Assembly: GCF_047511655.1 (NCBI RefSeq)
Contig: NC_133392.1
Location: 26,302,001-26,366,000, forward strand
Origin: Castor canadensis
Taxonomy: Eukaryota; Chordata; Mammalia; Rodentia; Castoridae
Direction of reading: 5' to 3'
Length of the DNA: 64,000 nucleotides
Made by a program: the position numbers and the translations under genes. The notes below the pieces were generated by a model that had not been told where the DNA came from, searched no databases, and saw nothing but the letters and a program-made list of their open reading frames with translations. Every line of letters begins with the position of its first letter. Positions within the stretch are counted from its first letter, which is position 1. This document shows positions 33,560 through 44,204 of the stretch, one piece after another.

Positions 33560-34660
33560 GACGTTCCCGGTGCTGGCGGGGAGAAATGCGCAGACCCCAG
33601 CGAACGCCATCCTCTCAGATTTTCACGGTCACCACCGGCAGCCCCGACCCTAGCCCACCTCCAGACCCAGATGCGACAAATGCACACAACAAGTGGCATC
33701 TGCCGGCCCTCCCAACCTCTCCCTACCCTTCCACCTGCGCCCCAGCCCTCAGCTACGCTCGGCCTACGATGCCTACCTTTGAGGTTGTGGGGGTGGCCCC
33801 GCGGCGCCCGGCTCGGGTTTCCTCGCGGCAGAGAAGGGATGCTGGAGAAGTTGTTGCCCATGGCATCCGGCCCCAAGGGGTTCTGCTCTGGCGGGGGTCA
33901 GGCGAGGCTGGGCAGGAGCCGAGGTAAGGTGTGCAAGTGTGTGTGCGCGCGCGGGTGCGCGCCGCCAGGGGAGGGCCCTGCTGGAGCTGCGACCGGGGGC
34001 GGGCGGGCCGCTCCTCTCCTCCCTCTCCCGGCTTCGCGATCGTCGGCGGGTCCTGCCCACGGCGGTGCCCTCGCGCGAGCCGGCTACCTGCCTCCCATGC
34101 CCCGCGGCAGGGGCGGGGGCCGCGGGCCGGCGGCGCCCAGGGCTCCCCTCTTCCTCCCGCTGGCGCTGAGATTCCTGCTGGTGGTGGGTGGCGCGGTGAC
34201 TCCGGCGCGCTCCCCGGGGGCCATAGAGTCAGGGCTCAGCGCGGGTGCTCAGCGGCTCGGCCTGTCCGGTGGCTCCGCGGCTCGGCGACAGGCTCAGTCC
34301 CCGCCCGCGGGGACAGCCGCTGCGGCGATGTGCGTGGCGCCCTCCCGCCGGCGGGTCCGCATGGAGCGGGGCTCCGTGGAGGGCAGGGCGTGCGGGGCGC
34401 TCCCGCGGTGGTTGATCTCCCCCCTCCCCGGCCGCCGCGCTCCCGCCACTGCCACCGCCCCCGCCGGGTCGCGCCCGCCACCGCCGTCCCCACCCCTCGC
34501 TCCAGCCGTCGCCAGGACTCCCTGGCTCCGGTTGTTATGGTGACAGCTGAGCCGGTGAATGAGCGTCTTAGTGACACGCGGGCTCCTGCTCCGGCAGATG
34601 TGGCTCCGGGGCGCGCCCGCGTTCCCGGTTGCCACAGGTCTGGGCGGTGCGGGGGCACCA
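33560..34660. promoter_or_regulatory. NEURL1: CpG island covering NEURL1 exon 1 and promoter
   Basis: The only CpG-dense block in the window. CG dinucleotides are frequent from about 33560 to 34660 and rare on either side. It covers the NEURL1 coding exon 1 and about 800 bp upstream of its start codon. It holds GC boxes (for example GGGGGCGGGCGGGCC near 33995 and CCCCGCCC near 34299), an alternating GT/GC run at 33937-33962, and no clear TATA box. These are the marks of a dispersed, housekeeping- or neural-type promoter. The 5' UTR and transcription start lie somewhere upstream of 33861 on the minus strand and cannot be fixed from sequence alone. Long open frames of 271 and 290 codons across the island come from the near-absence of stop codons in GC-rich DNA. 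Confidence 0.9.
33777..33861 (-). CDS. NEURL1: NEURL1 coding exon 1 (Neuralized-1 E3 ubiquitin ligase), partial gene
   Basis: Read on the minus strand, the exon begins [14 protein letters not shown] and ends at a lysine codon plus one G (28 codons, phase 1). The donor is AAAG|GTAGG at 33777/33776. The peptide matches the known N terminus of mammalian Neuralized-1. Gly2 after Met fits the N-myristoylation signal (MGNNFSS) of this membrane-linked protein. The chosen ATG has a strong context (G at -3, G at +4). A weaker out-of-frame ATG lies 5 bases upstream, at 33866-33864. The full protein carries two NHR domains and a C-terminal RING; it ubiquitinates Notch ligands such as JAG1 and modifies CPEB3 at synapses. 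Those exons are beyond the left edge. Confidence rests on near-identity of the whole exon peptide and correct splice phase. Confidence 0.95.
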
Positions 34661-35399
34661 CAGCGGCGCAGACTGGGGTTCCAGGGCTTGGGCTTTTTCC
34701 TTCACCAAGCAGTGGAACTCGTTTTTGTAAACAAGAGGAACATTGAACTCCCCGATGCGAGGTAGCCTGATGTAGCTTCCCCAACACCAGGTCCAGGTAC
34801 AACGCTCAGGAGTGAGTGGATGATTGAAGAAAAGGAATGGAGATGGAAGGACCCCAGCACCTCTCCCTCGGCTCTCAGAGCTGAAGGGGGACGAAACAAG
34901 CGCTCAGAACAAGAGCCCCAGGCAGAACCACTCTCTGAGCCTAAGACCTTTGGATGCCTAAGACCAGAAACACAAGACACATCCCACGGGCAATCTGGAG
35001 GAACAGATCTCAGAAACAAGCATCAGAGAGCAACCCACTCCAGCTCAGTGGTTCTGTCAGCTCTGAAGAGTTTGGAAGAGGAGAATGTGGTCTATGGTAG
35101 TCAAAAAAGTCTTCCTGGAAGAAAAGGGCTTTCTGTTTACTCTTCCATCAGTGTAACTCATCAGCAATGTGACCAGGAAGCCTGCAGGACAGGAACAGGA
35201 AGTCCTTCTCCTACCTGGATCTGGGGTTATCTCTTTCTCCCAGTGTATAAGGGGGAGAAGATGCTCCAAGTCCTCCCCCACCCCATCCCACCCCCCCCCA
35301 CACACACACACACCAGCCTTCATGCTCCTCTAGCTCCCTGATCTGCCTTCAGCAACTCTGATCCAGAGTCCATGAAGCCAGGGCCAAAGAGCACCTCAT

Positions 35400-35695
35400 C
35401 CATCCCTTTCTGGAAGGTTCTTCCCCCTTATCTCCATGTGATCTTCCCTGACCATCCCAGCTAAAGAACTGCTGCTCTCAGTCACCTTGCATGTGATTAT
35501 GCTACTTCACTTTCTTCACAGCTTGTGTACGGGTCTGTTTAAAAGTGGCTTTTCCTGCTTGTTTAGGTTCTGCCTTTCCCACTGTAGCATAAGCTTGGTG
35601 AGAGGAAGGGACAGGTCAGTCATGTTCACCATAGTGTCCCTAGCCCTGGGGCAGGCACATGACAGAGTCTCAAAAAAATATTTATAGAATGAATA
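35400..35695 (+). mobile_element. L2 3'-end relic
   Basis: Typical L2 end: CACTGTAGCATAAGCTTGGT, GAGAGGAAGGGACAGGTCAG, ATAGTGTCCCTAGCCCTGGG and AATATTTATAGAATGAATAA. Confidence 0.7.
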
Positions 35696-36728
35696 AGTCC
35701 CCCTGCCTGCCAGCAGCAGAATTCTGCAGGATCCTTGGGAATTGCAGCCTTCCTCATCTTAGTCCCCTCCCCAGCCCTTACCCCCATCCCATTCCAGGCA
35801 TCACACCCTTAAATGTCAGGGATTCCAGGCAAGCTAGAAATATCTGTGACAGATGCTCTCTGGAGTATGGAGGGAAAGACAGCCCCTGACCCTGGCGCCA
35901 GCTTCTTGGATGACCGGTATTCATGTGTTGGCCAGCTGCACAATAGTTGGGGACTACTGTCATATTTTGGGGCAGTATCTACCCAAGTTCACCCCCCAAC
36001 TGATGACTCATGCGTCAGAAATCCATGGATTCTGATGGCAACATGCTCACATTTGCACACACACCTGCACCACACAAGTGTGCTCACTATGCAGTTTGCA
36101 CACTCACTTTTACTCAAGCACACGTGCACATGCGTGCCCATGCACTGCTGTATCCCCTGAAATGTGCTGGAATGAAGTCTCTGTGAGTGGTTTCTGGGAT
36201 CAGGTTTTTATGCGTCAGAATAAGTATGAGGACTCTGTATAAAGGGTACTAATTCCCCTTGATTGTGTGGAAAGTGGAAGATCCTGGCTGAGATTTGCAA
36301 ACAGTGACTGGGGAGGCTCAGAGCCCTTCTAAGAGCAGTTTGGCCTCCTTACTCCTGGAAGAGGAGCTGCTGAAGCCTGAACAGGGGTTGGGGTAAATAT
36401 GAGGCACAACAGGGATGTCACAGGCCCTATATGGCCTAAACCTGGGCTATGGACATCAAAGTGAAGGAAGGAAGTGAGGACCAAAGGCAACTGGGAGGTT
36501 CTGTAGCTCAGGGCAGCCTGAGCTCATAGGAGGACCAACAGGGCTGGGCTGAGGGAAAACTGAAGGGGCCCCCCTCAAAGTGTCCTGCAGGTGCCAACCT
36601 GCACTGACACAAGCCCAGGAGTGGGATCCCTTAGTGTGGCACCCTATGCTCCTCCCTAGCCTCCCCCTGGTCTTTCTGGGAAGTTCTGGATTGGGGGAGG
36701 GGACACCACCATTAAGAGTCAACTGGAT

Positions 36729-39238
36729 GATTTCATGATAAAAGCTCTAAGAAAACTAGGAATAGAAGGAAAGTACCTCAACATTATAAAAGCTATATAT
36801 GACAAACCTACAGCCAGCATTATACTTAACAGAGAAAAACTGAAAACATTCCTTCTAAAATTAGGAACTAGACAAGGATGCCCACTATCTCCACTCCTAT
36901 TCAACCTAGTACTGGAATTCCTAGCCAGAGCAATTAGGCAAGAAGAAGGAATAAAAGGAATACAAATAGATAAAGAAACTGTCAAAATATCCCTATTTGC
37001 AGACGACATGATCCTATACCTTAAAGACGCAAAAAACTCTACTCAGAAGCTTCTAGACACCATCAATAGCTACAGGAAGGTAGCAGGATATAAAATCAAC
37101 ATAGAAAAATCATTAGCATTTCTATGCACTAATAATGAACAAACTGAAAAAGAATGTATGAAAAAAATTCCATTCACAATAGCCTCAAAAAAAAATCAAA
37201 TACCTAGGTGTAAACCTAACAAGGGATGTGAACAACCTCTACAAGGAAAACTATAAACTTCTGAAGAAAGAGATTGAGGAAGACTATAGAAAGTGGAGAG
37301 ATCTTCCATGCTAATGGATTGGTAGGATCAACACAGTAAAAATGTCTATACTCCCAAAAATAATCTACATGTTTAAGGCAATTCCCATCAAAATTCCAAT
37401 GACATCCATCAAAGAGATTGAAAAATCTACCCTTAAATTTATATGGAAACACAAGAGGCTACGAATAGCCAAGGCAATACTCAGTCAAAAGAACAATGCT
37501 GGAGGTATCACAATACCTGACTTCAAACTATATTACAAAGCAATAACGATAAAAACAGCATGGTACTGGCACAAAAACAGACCAAGTAGAACAGAATAGA
37601 GGACCCAGATATGAAGCCACACAACTATAACCAACTTGTCTTTGACAAAGGTGCTAAAAATATACAATGGAGAAAAAGCAGCCTCTTCAACAAAAACTGC
37701 TGGGAAAACTGGTTAGCAGTCTGCAAAAAACTGAAACTAGATCCACGTATATCACCCTATACCAATATTAACTCAAAATGGATCAAGGATCTTAACATCA
37801 GACCACAAACTCTAAAGTTGATACAGGAAAGAGTAGGAAATACTCTGGAGTTAGTAGGTATAGGTAAGAACTTTCTCAATGGAACCCCAGCAGCACAGCA
37901 ACTAAGAGATAGCATAAATAAATGGGACCTCATACAACTAAAAAGCTTCTGCTCATCAAAAGAAATGGTCTCTAAACTGAAGAGAACACCCACAGAGTGG
38001 GAGAAAATATTTGCCAGCTACACATCAGACAAAGGACTGATAACCAGAATACATAGGGAACTTAAAAAACTAAATTCTCCCAAAACTAATGAACCAATAA
38101 AGAAATGGGCAAGTGAACTAAACAGAACTTTCTCAAAAGAAGAAATTCAAATGGCCAAAAAACACATGAAAAAATGCTCACCATCTCTAGCAATAAAGGA
38201 AATGCAAATTAAAACCACACTAAGATTCCACCTCACCCCTGTTAGAATAGCCATCATTAGCAACACCACCACCAACAGGTGTTGGTGAGGATGTGGGGAA
38301 AAAGGAATCCTCTTACACTATTGGTGGGAATGTAGACTAGTACAACCACTCTGGAAAAAAATTTGGAGGCTACTTAAAAAGCTAGACATTGATCTACCAT
38401 TTGATCCAGCAATACCACTCTTGGGGATATACCCAAAAGACTGTGACACAGGTTACTCCAGAGGCACCTGCACACCCATGTTTATTGCAGCACTATTCAC
38501 AATAGCCAAGTTATGGAAGCAGCCAAGATGCTCCACTACTGACGAATGGATCAAGAAAATGTGGTATCTATACACAATGGAATTTTATACAGCCATGAAG
38601 AAGAACGAAATGTGATCATTTGCTGGTAAATGGATGGAATTGGAGAACATCATTCTGAATGAGGTTAGCCTGGCCCAAAAGACCAAAAATCGTATGTTCT
38701 CCTTCATATGCGGACATTAGATCAAGGGCAAACACAACAAGGGGATTGGACTTTGAGCACATGATAAAAGCGAGAGCACACAAGGGAGGGGTGAGGATAG
38801 GTAAGACACCTAAAAAACTAGCTAGCATTTGTTGCCCTTAACGCAGAGAAACTAAAGCAGATACCTTAAAGCAACTGAGGCCAACAGGAAAAGGGGAACA
38901 GGTACTAGAGAAAAGGTTAGATCAAAAAGAATTAACCTAGAAGGTAACACCCACGCACAGGAAATCAATGTGAGTCAATGCCCTGTATAGCTATCCTTAT
39001 CTCAAGCAGCAAAAACCCTTGTTCCTTCCTATTATTGCTTATACTCTCTCTACAACAAAATTAGAAATAAGGGCAAAATAGTTTCTGCCAGGTATTGAGG
39101 GGGTGTGGGGGAGAGGGAGGGGGTGGAGTGGGTGGTAAGGGAGGGTGTGGGGCGGGGGGAGAAATGACCCAAACCTTGTATGCACATATGAATAATAAAA
39201 AATAAAAATTAAATAAAAATTTTAAATAAAAATTAAAG
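36729..39238 (+). mobile_element. 5'-truncated LINE-1 (3' part of ORF2 plus 3' UTR)
   Basis: The insertion is about 2.5 kb and flanked by a perfect 13-bp target duplication, AGAGTCAACTGGA, at 36716-36728 and 39239-39251. It starts within ORF2 just before the reverse transcriptase core; the catalytic FADD motif is readable in the first frame (36735-37256), in the segment [12 protein letters not shown]. The frame then shifts near an A-run at about 37187-37195. There is a stop near 37313, another shift near 37590, an open part at 37611-38288 and a stop at 38286-38288 before the final part ending near 38615. The element cannot make a working protein. The 3' UTR has a G-rich tract and ends in repeated AATAAAAATT-type A-rich sequence. 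Better preserved than the L1M relics, so younger. Confidence 0.95.
39098..39165 (+). repeat. G-rich polypurine tract in L1 3' UTR (G-quadruplex candidate)
   Basis: Multiple runs of three to six G are separated by short loops (GAGGGGGTGTGGGGGAGAGG and onward). G-rich, quadruplex-forming 3' UTRs are a known conserved property of mammalian L1 elements. Confidence 0.8.
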
Positions 39239-39775
39239 AGAGTCAACTGGACGCATGTCTGTATTCAGGCAGGGACCTGGAGAGGGTGAATGTGGCTGCA
39301 TGGGACCCAAAGAAGCTGAGCATGACCCTTCCAAGGAGTCCCACACCCCAGAAACCATTTTCTGGCAGGGACTATGGTAGACCCAGCACCCCTAGAGCCC
39401 CTAGGCCATCAAGACAGCTGCTGGTCAGCGGGGAGGCAGGAAGCCCCATCTTGAAAGGGAGGAGGGAGAAGAACCTCCTGGGGACACGGGCTGTTGAAGT
39501 CACTGTTAGTGGCTTCAGTGGAAGCTATTAATACCCACAAGGTGGTATTCCAGCACACCTGTCACCATGGCAATCACCTCCCAGCTGTGCTGATCTGGAG
39601 AGCAGGACCCTGAGGGCAGGTATAAGTGCCTATGTGTGTTGTATGTACACGTGTGCCTATGTGTGTGTGTGTATACCAGTGCTGTGAGTTCATGGGGTAC
39701 GCCATGCCTGTTCATAGGATAAATGGGACCCCAAGCGAGTACTTAAGGAGGAACCAGGATTTCTTCATAAATATC

Positions 39776-39917
39776 ACTGGACCTCCTTCCCCTTCCCTCA
39801 CTATCCCTCCTGACTGGCTTCTCTCCCTCTCTCCCTTTTCCTCTCCTTCTCACTCTGAATCTTCCCCTCTCCTCCTCCTCTGTCTCCTCCTTCTTCACAG
39901 CTTCTGCCCAGGTAAGT
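39776..39917 (+). other. Polypyrimidine tract ending in back-to-back splice acceptor and donor
   Basis: About 120 bases of almost pure C/T (39780-39897) end in TTCTTCACAG (acceptor-like, AG at 39899-39900). Eleven bases, CTTCTGCCCAG, follow, and then GTAAGT (39912-39917), a perfect donor. This fits either an 11-base microexon or a zero-length recursive splice site using the second AG. No transcript on the plus strand is known here from sequence alone. Confidence 0.35.
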
Positions 39918-40469
39918 TCAAGTCTTGATGTCCTTTGTCAACTATGTTGATAACATACTAATCTACTTGACTGAGTCACTTTCTTCCTTCCCTGAGCCCT
40001 ACTGTGCTGAGCCCAGAACCAGCCACAGGGACGGTCCTCACCAGGCAGACAAGAGTGGGCTTCCTCTAAGCCAGGCTGGCTCCCCCGAACTTGAGACCAC
40101 CACACTGCCTGCTCCCAAGAACTTTGGGACTCAGCGTCACTCTGCCCACTGACCATTTATTGAGAGCTAACTATGCCTGACAGTGGTGCAAGCACCTTGG
40201 GGGAGACTGTTGTATGCCTCTGTAGACTCCAATCCAGTTCCCCACCTTCCAGGCCCAAGTTCAAATTCTCATTAATGCCGGGGATCTGGGAAGTTGGTTC
40301 TGTGCTCAAACTTTCTAAATTATACACCCCTGGTAGGCACCCTAATATATACACATCTATATATTCATAATCTATGTACTATGAATATTATGTATATTAT
40401 GAAATGCACTAAATAGTGAGATTAAAACCTGAGTCCTCTTGACCTCCTCCTGGGCTGTACACACTCCCC

Positions 40470-40607
40470 AGTCTGATAATTCTGAAACTTACATGTGTAT
40501 CAGAATCATCCACAGGACCTTGGGAATAGGGGGAGAAAGGCACTACAATATGGATCCCTAGGCCTCTCCCCAAGAGATCCTGGCTCAGCAAAGCCTAATA
40601 CAGGTCA
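40470..40607 (+). mobile_element. MER20-like DNA transposon relic
   Basis: Resembles the same element as at 14618: TGTATCAGAATCATCCACAG, then TGGATCCCTAGGCCTCTCCC. Assignment is tentative. Confidence 0.4.
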
Positions 40608-41053
40608 GTTTTTTTTCCCTCTGGTGCTGGTGATCAAAACAAAGGCCTTGTGCAAGCTAGACAAGCACTCCACCTTTAGCTATATCTCCACCCCTTTGGT
40701 TTTTTATTTGTTGGGTTTTTGGTGGTACTGGAATTTGAACTCAGGGCCTTGCCCATGGGTTCTACCACTTGAGCTATACCTCCAGTCCTTTTTGCTTTAG
40801 TTATTTTTCAGATAGGGTCTTGTGCTTTTTGCTTGGACTGGCCTCTAACCACATCCTCTCAATCTCCACCTCCTGAGTAACTGGAATTATAGGTGTACAC
40901 CATCACTCCTAGTCTCAGTCCTCGGTTTTTTGAGACAGGGTCTCACTATGTAGCACAGGCTGGCTTAAATTTACTATGTAGGCCAGGCTGGCTTTGAACT
41001 TACAATCCTCCTGCCTCAGCATCCCCAAGTGCTGGGATTACAAGCATGCACAG
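40608..41053 (-). mobile_element. Tandem cluster of three reversed SINE units
   Basis: An antisense ID-like unit (40608-40695), an antisense composite unit (about 40697-40915) and an antisense B1-like unit (about 40925-41053) with GAGACAGGGTCTCACTATGT and GTGCTGGGATTACAAGCATG. Their tight packing suggests repeated insertion into T-rich tails. Confidence 0.8.
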
Positions 41054-41669
41054 GAATATAAGTCACTTCTTGATCACACCTTGGGATCATACCTATTTAC
41101 ACAGCCACATGTTCTGGTGGAGAGAATGAGATTTAAGAAGGCCTGCAGGCTTCCCCAGAGAACTCTGATACCACACTCTGGACCAGGCCAGTGCAAGCTG
41201 CCACCTCAGCAGAACTGGCCACCCTGGAAAGTTGGGCAGGAGGTGGCTGTGCAAGGAAGAGGACCCCAGCCCCTCCTCTGCTCTGTGGACAGATTTGCCC
41301 TCTGGGGGGGGTGGCCTCTGGAGCCAGGACCAATTGTAAAATCTTCATAGACACCCTCCCAAACTCTTATCTTTGGGGCCCAACTCCATCAGATCAAATG
41401 TACTGAAATATACCACCTCACACATAAAATGTAAGTTTTTTGCCTTACACATTTTGAAAAAGGTTTTTACAGATTGGCTTTTGGAATCATTGGACTACAA
41501 GGAGCTCATTGAATCTACACTTTATTTCTAAGCAATTACACATGTCTTGGATTTCTTGCCAAGTAAGAGAAACCTACGATCTTCAGATGTAATGAAATTT
41601 GTATGAGTACTATGTTTAGTTATTAATGAAGTCAATACAATGTCAAGTTTTATGGGCATATAAATGAAT

Positions 41670-41763
41670 TTTTTTTTAAATTTTTTAGCAGTCTGAGGGT
41701 TCAACTCAGGGCCATAATGCTTGCTAGGCAGGCACTGTACCACTTGAGTCATAACCCCAGCCC
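41670..41763 (-). mobile_element. ID-like SINE, reversed
   Basis: T-rich start, CTTGCTAGGCAGGCACTGTA, CCACTTGAGTCATAACCCCA. Confidence 0.85.
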
Positions 41764-42133
41764 AAGAGAACATCTCTTAATTTTGACTTAGAAGTTTTCC
41801 TCACATAGTTTGAAGCCAACCATACTTTTTTTCCTAGTCGCAAACAGATTCTAAAAAGCCCTAATACTGGGCCTACAGTGGCCCTGGGTAAAACGCAGGC
41901 CTGAGAGCAGGGGTTCCCATGGTACTGCGAGGACAGGCAGAGTCTCTGTAAGAAGCAGAAAAGAAAATGGCCAGTGCCAGACAGAGGACAGTGTGCCACG
42001 TCTGGGAAACTTGTTCAGTGACTTTGAAGTCCAGTGTCCATTAACCCATCCCAAGGCCACTTGCTCAGATCATTGTGGCAGGTGACATTTATGAAGTCTT
42101 ACTCATATATGTACCTTTTCCTAAGCACTTTCT

Positions 42134-42218
42134 TTTTTTCTTTTTACTTTGTTGTTGTTGTTTTGCCAGTGCTGAGTAAGGATTGAACTCAGGGCCTCAC
42201 ATTTGCTAGGCAAGTGCT
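42134..42218 (-). mobile_element. Truncated ID-like SINE with perfect 13-bp target duplication
   Basis: The reversed element keeps only its tail and box-B end. It is flanked by CTAAGCACTTTCT at 42121-42133 and 42219-42231. Exact flanks indicate a young insertion. Confidence 0.9.
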
Positions 42219-42569
42219 CTAAGCACTTTCTACACATTCGTTCATTTAAATCTGGAAACAGCCCTGTGTTCCTTCAAATGCCAGCTTGGGGAGACACCGT
42301 TTGCAGGGGGTGTCTGCACTGAGTCCCTGAACCAGTCCCTCCCCTAGTTGAGAGGCCCCCAAGACTCCCTGTGGCTGGGCCTGGCTGTCTGGATGTAAGC
42401 CAAGGAGCACCAGCTGCTAATGAACACAAATAGATTACAGAGAATGACACAGAAACCAAAGAAAGATGCTTGAAATGGTTGTAATAGCCCAGCGTCTTGT
42501 TTCTCTCACAGAAGTTTTAAATGGCCTTTACTTGACAGGAAAGCCTTTCCAAGAATGTTACAAAGACCA

Positions 42570-42655
42570 GAGAATCGTAAAGGAAAAGTATGATAAATAC
42601 GACTACATAAAAATGTAAAACTCCTTCATGGCAAAAGGTGAAAGACAAATAGGAG
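42570..42655 (+). mobile_element. Old L1 ORF2 fragment
   Basis: Reads AGACCAGAGAATCGTAAAGG, ATAAATACGACTACATAAAA and CTTCATGGCAAAAGGTGAAA in the order of L1 ORF2. Confidence 0.6.
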
Positions 42656-43103
42656 TCAGGAGGCACCTCTCCAATAAACCAATAGCCTTAAATCATACCA
42701 AATCCCTTATTCTGACACCCAGAGTAGAGAGCCAGCGTCTCTCCGGCTGCTGTGAACTGCTTTCCCCCGCCTACCCACCATTTCCCAGGGGGGTCCCAGG
42801 GGACACCCAAAGGCACCCAGGGAGGTGCTCTCTGAGAGCCCAGAACTCAGCCTGGTGGGTCTCATTGTTACTCCCTTTTCCCTTTTCATTTCTATTTCTC
42901 TCCAAGTCACCACTAGATGGCACTAGAATGCCAGGATAATCCCCTTTGTCTCAGGCAAATTTTGGGGGGAGCCCTCAAGCCAATCAAAACACCTTTAAAG
43001 ACAGTTTAAGCTGCTCTCTTCCTCTTTCAAAATGCAAAGAGCTTTTTCAAGGAAAAATGTGCATTCTTATAGCTTCCATTAGCTACTTCATTATAAAGAA
43101 AAT

Positions 43104-43336
43104 AGCCAGGCCAGTCACTGGTGGCTCACACCTGTCATTCTAGCTACTTGGGAAGCTGAGATCAAGAGGGTTGAGGTTCCAGGCCAGCCAGGGCAAATAG
43201 TTTCAGAGACCCCCCCCCCCATCTCCAAAATAACCACAGCAAAATGAACTGGAGCTATGGCTCACACAATCAAGCGACTGCTTTGCAAGCTTGAAGTCCT
43301 GAGTTCAAACCCCAGTCCCGTCAAAAAAAAAAAAGC
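43104..43336 (+). mobile_element. Composite SINE
   Basis: AGCCAGGCCAGTCACTGGTG, CTACTTGGGAAGCTGAGATC, a C-run linker, GAACTGGAGCTATGGCTCAC, GAGTTCAAACCCCAGTCCC and a 12-A tail. Confidence 0.85.
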
Positions 43337-44120
43337 CATTGAGGAAACCGACAACCCTGTGAGCACGTCTGCCTCACTGAAGCAGCTTTCACAGCCCTTC
43401 ATTTGGAGATCCGACTTCTGGCAGCCCTGTGGGAGCCCCGCCCTGCCTGGCCACTGGACCAAAGAAGGCCAAACTTCCCCACCAAGGCAGGCACTCCCCA
43501 AACTTAAGAGAAGGCACAGTCCTCTTCAGAGATGCCCCTTTGGCCATGTCTGATGACCCCATGGGGACCCCTGTGTGTGTCTGGCACCTGGCATGCTCAT
43601 GAAACACTTATTGCCACACTGCCAAAGCTTCAAGGTTGTGGTGGACAGCAAGGTTGCTTCCTTGCTTGCCTCTCTGAGCACCCAGTTACTCAGGGCAGAG
43701 ACCTTTCCCCAGGACACCCCCTTCATCCCCTCCACCACACTGGGCAGGCTCAGAAATCCCTTTCCTCTTCCAATGTGAGAGCATAGGCAAGAAAGCAAGG
43801 GGGCCTGAAATCACATTGACTTTGGGTGCTATGTAGAAGTGGAATTGAGAAAATCTGTGTACTCCCCACTCCGCACCTGCTCCCAGCATCCCGCTTGTTT
43901 TTGCCCCCAAGTCTTTGCCACTGTAGAAAGATCTCCAATCCCCCTTCAGCAGGTCTGCAAATAGCTTTGTGTCCATTCAGTCATATAATTCACCTTTGTA
44001 GCTTGTTAGTCAGGAAAAAAAGAGAGGAAAAAATAATGTTATGAAACCCAGGCTTATCTGCCTTTCCTTCTTTAAAAAAAGAAAGAAAGAAGAAGAAGAA
44101 GGCATTGAAAATAATTTCTA

Positions 44121-44204
44121 AGGGGTAGGGAGGTAGCTCAGTGGTAGGGTGCATTACCTACTGAGCACAAGACCCTGGTAATATAAAAAATAAATAAATA
44201 AAAT
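44121..44204 (+). mobile_element. ID-like SINE
   Basis: GGGAGGTAGCTCAGTGGTAG is a clear box A. The box B region is degraded. The tail is an AAT/AAAT repeat. Confidence 0.75.

Larger units (their letters stand above)
1..33776 (-). other. NEURL1: NEURL1 intron 1 (partial; runs off left edge)
   Basis: The stretch begins at the GT donor next to the NEURL1 coding exon (GT read on the minus strand at 33776-33775) and continues to the window edge without another recognisable NEURL1 exon. A very long first intron is known for this gene in mammals. The open frames seen here are short, overlap on both strands or run through repeats, and none shows a conserved protein. Between the repeats listed separately, the sequence is ordinary unique DNA. 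Faint L2-like or MIR-like pieces appear near 480-610, 1660-1800, 17060-17450, 17870-18000, 18650-18740, 19337-19575, 23000-23140 and 24160-24215. The intervals 2250-5440, 6340-8240, 16660-20370, 24220-26800 and 29400-30500 are mostly unique, and nothing coding was seen in them. Confidence 0.85.

Noticed and set aside
33671-34746. Two long plus-strand open frames (290 and 271 codons) across the CpG island
   Set aside because: They overlap in different frames, are rich in Ala, Pro, Arg and Gly, and exist because stop codons are rare in CpG-dense DNA. They lie antisense to the NEURL1 promoter and resemble no family.
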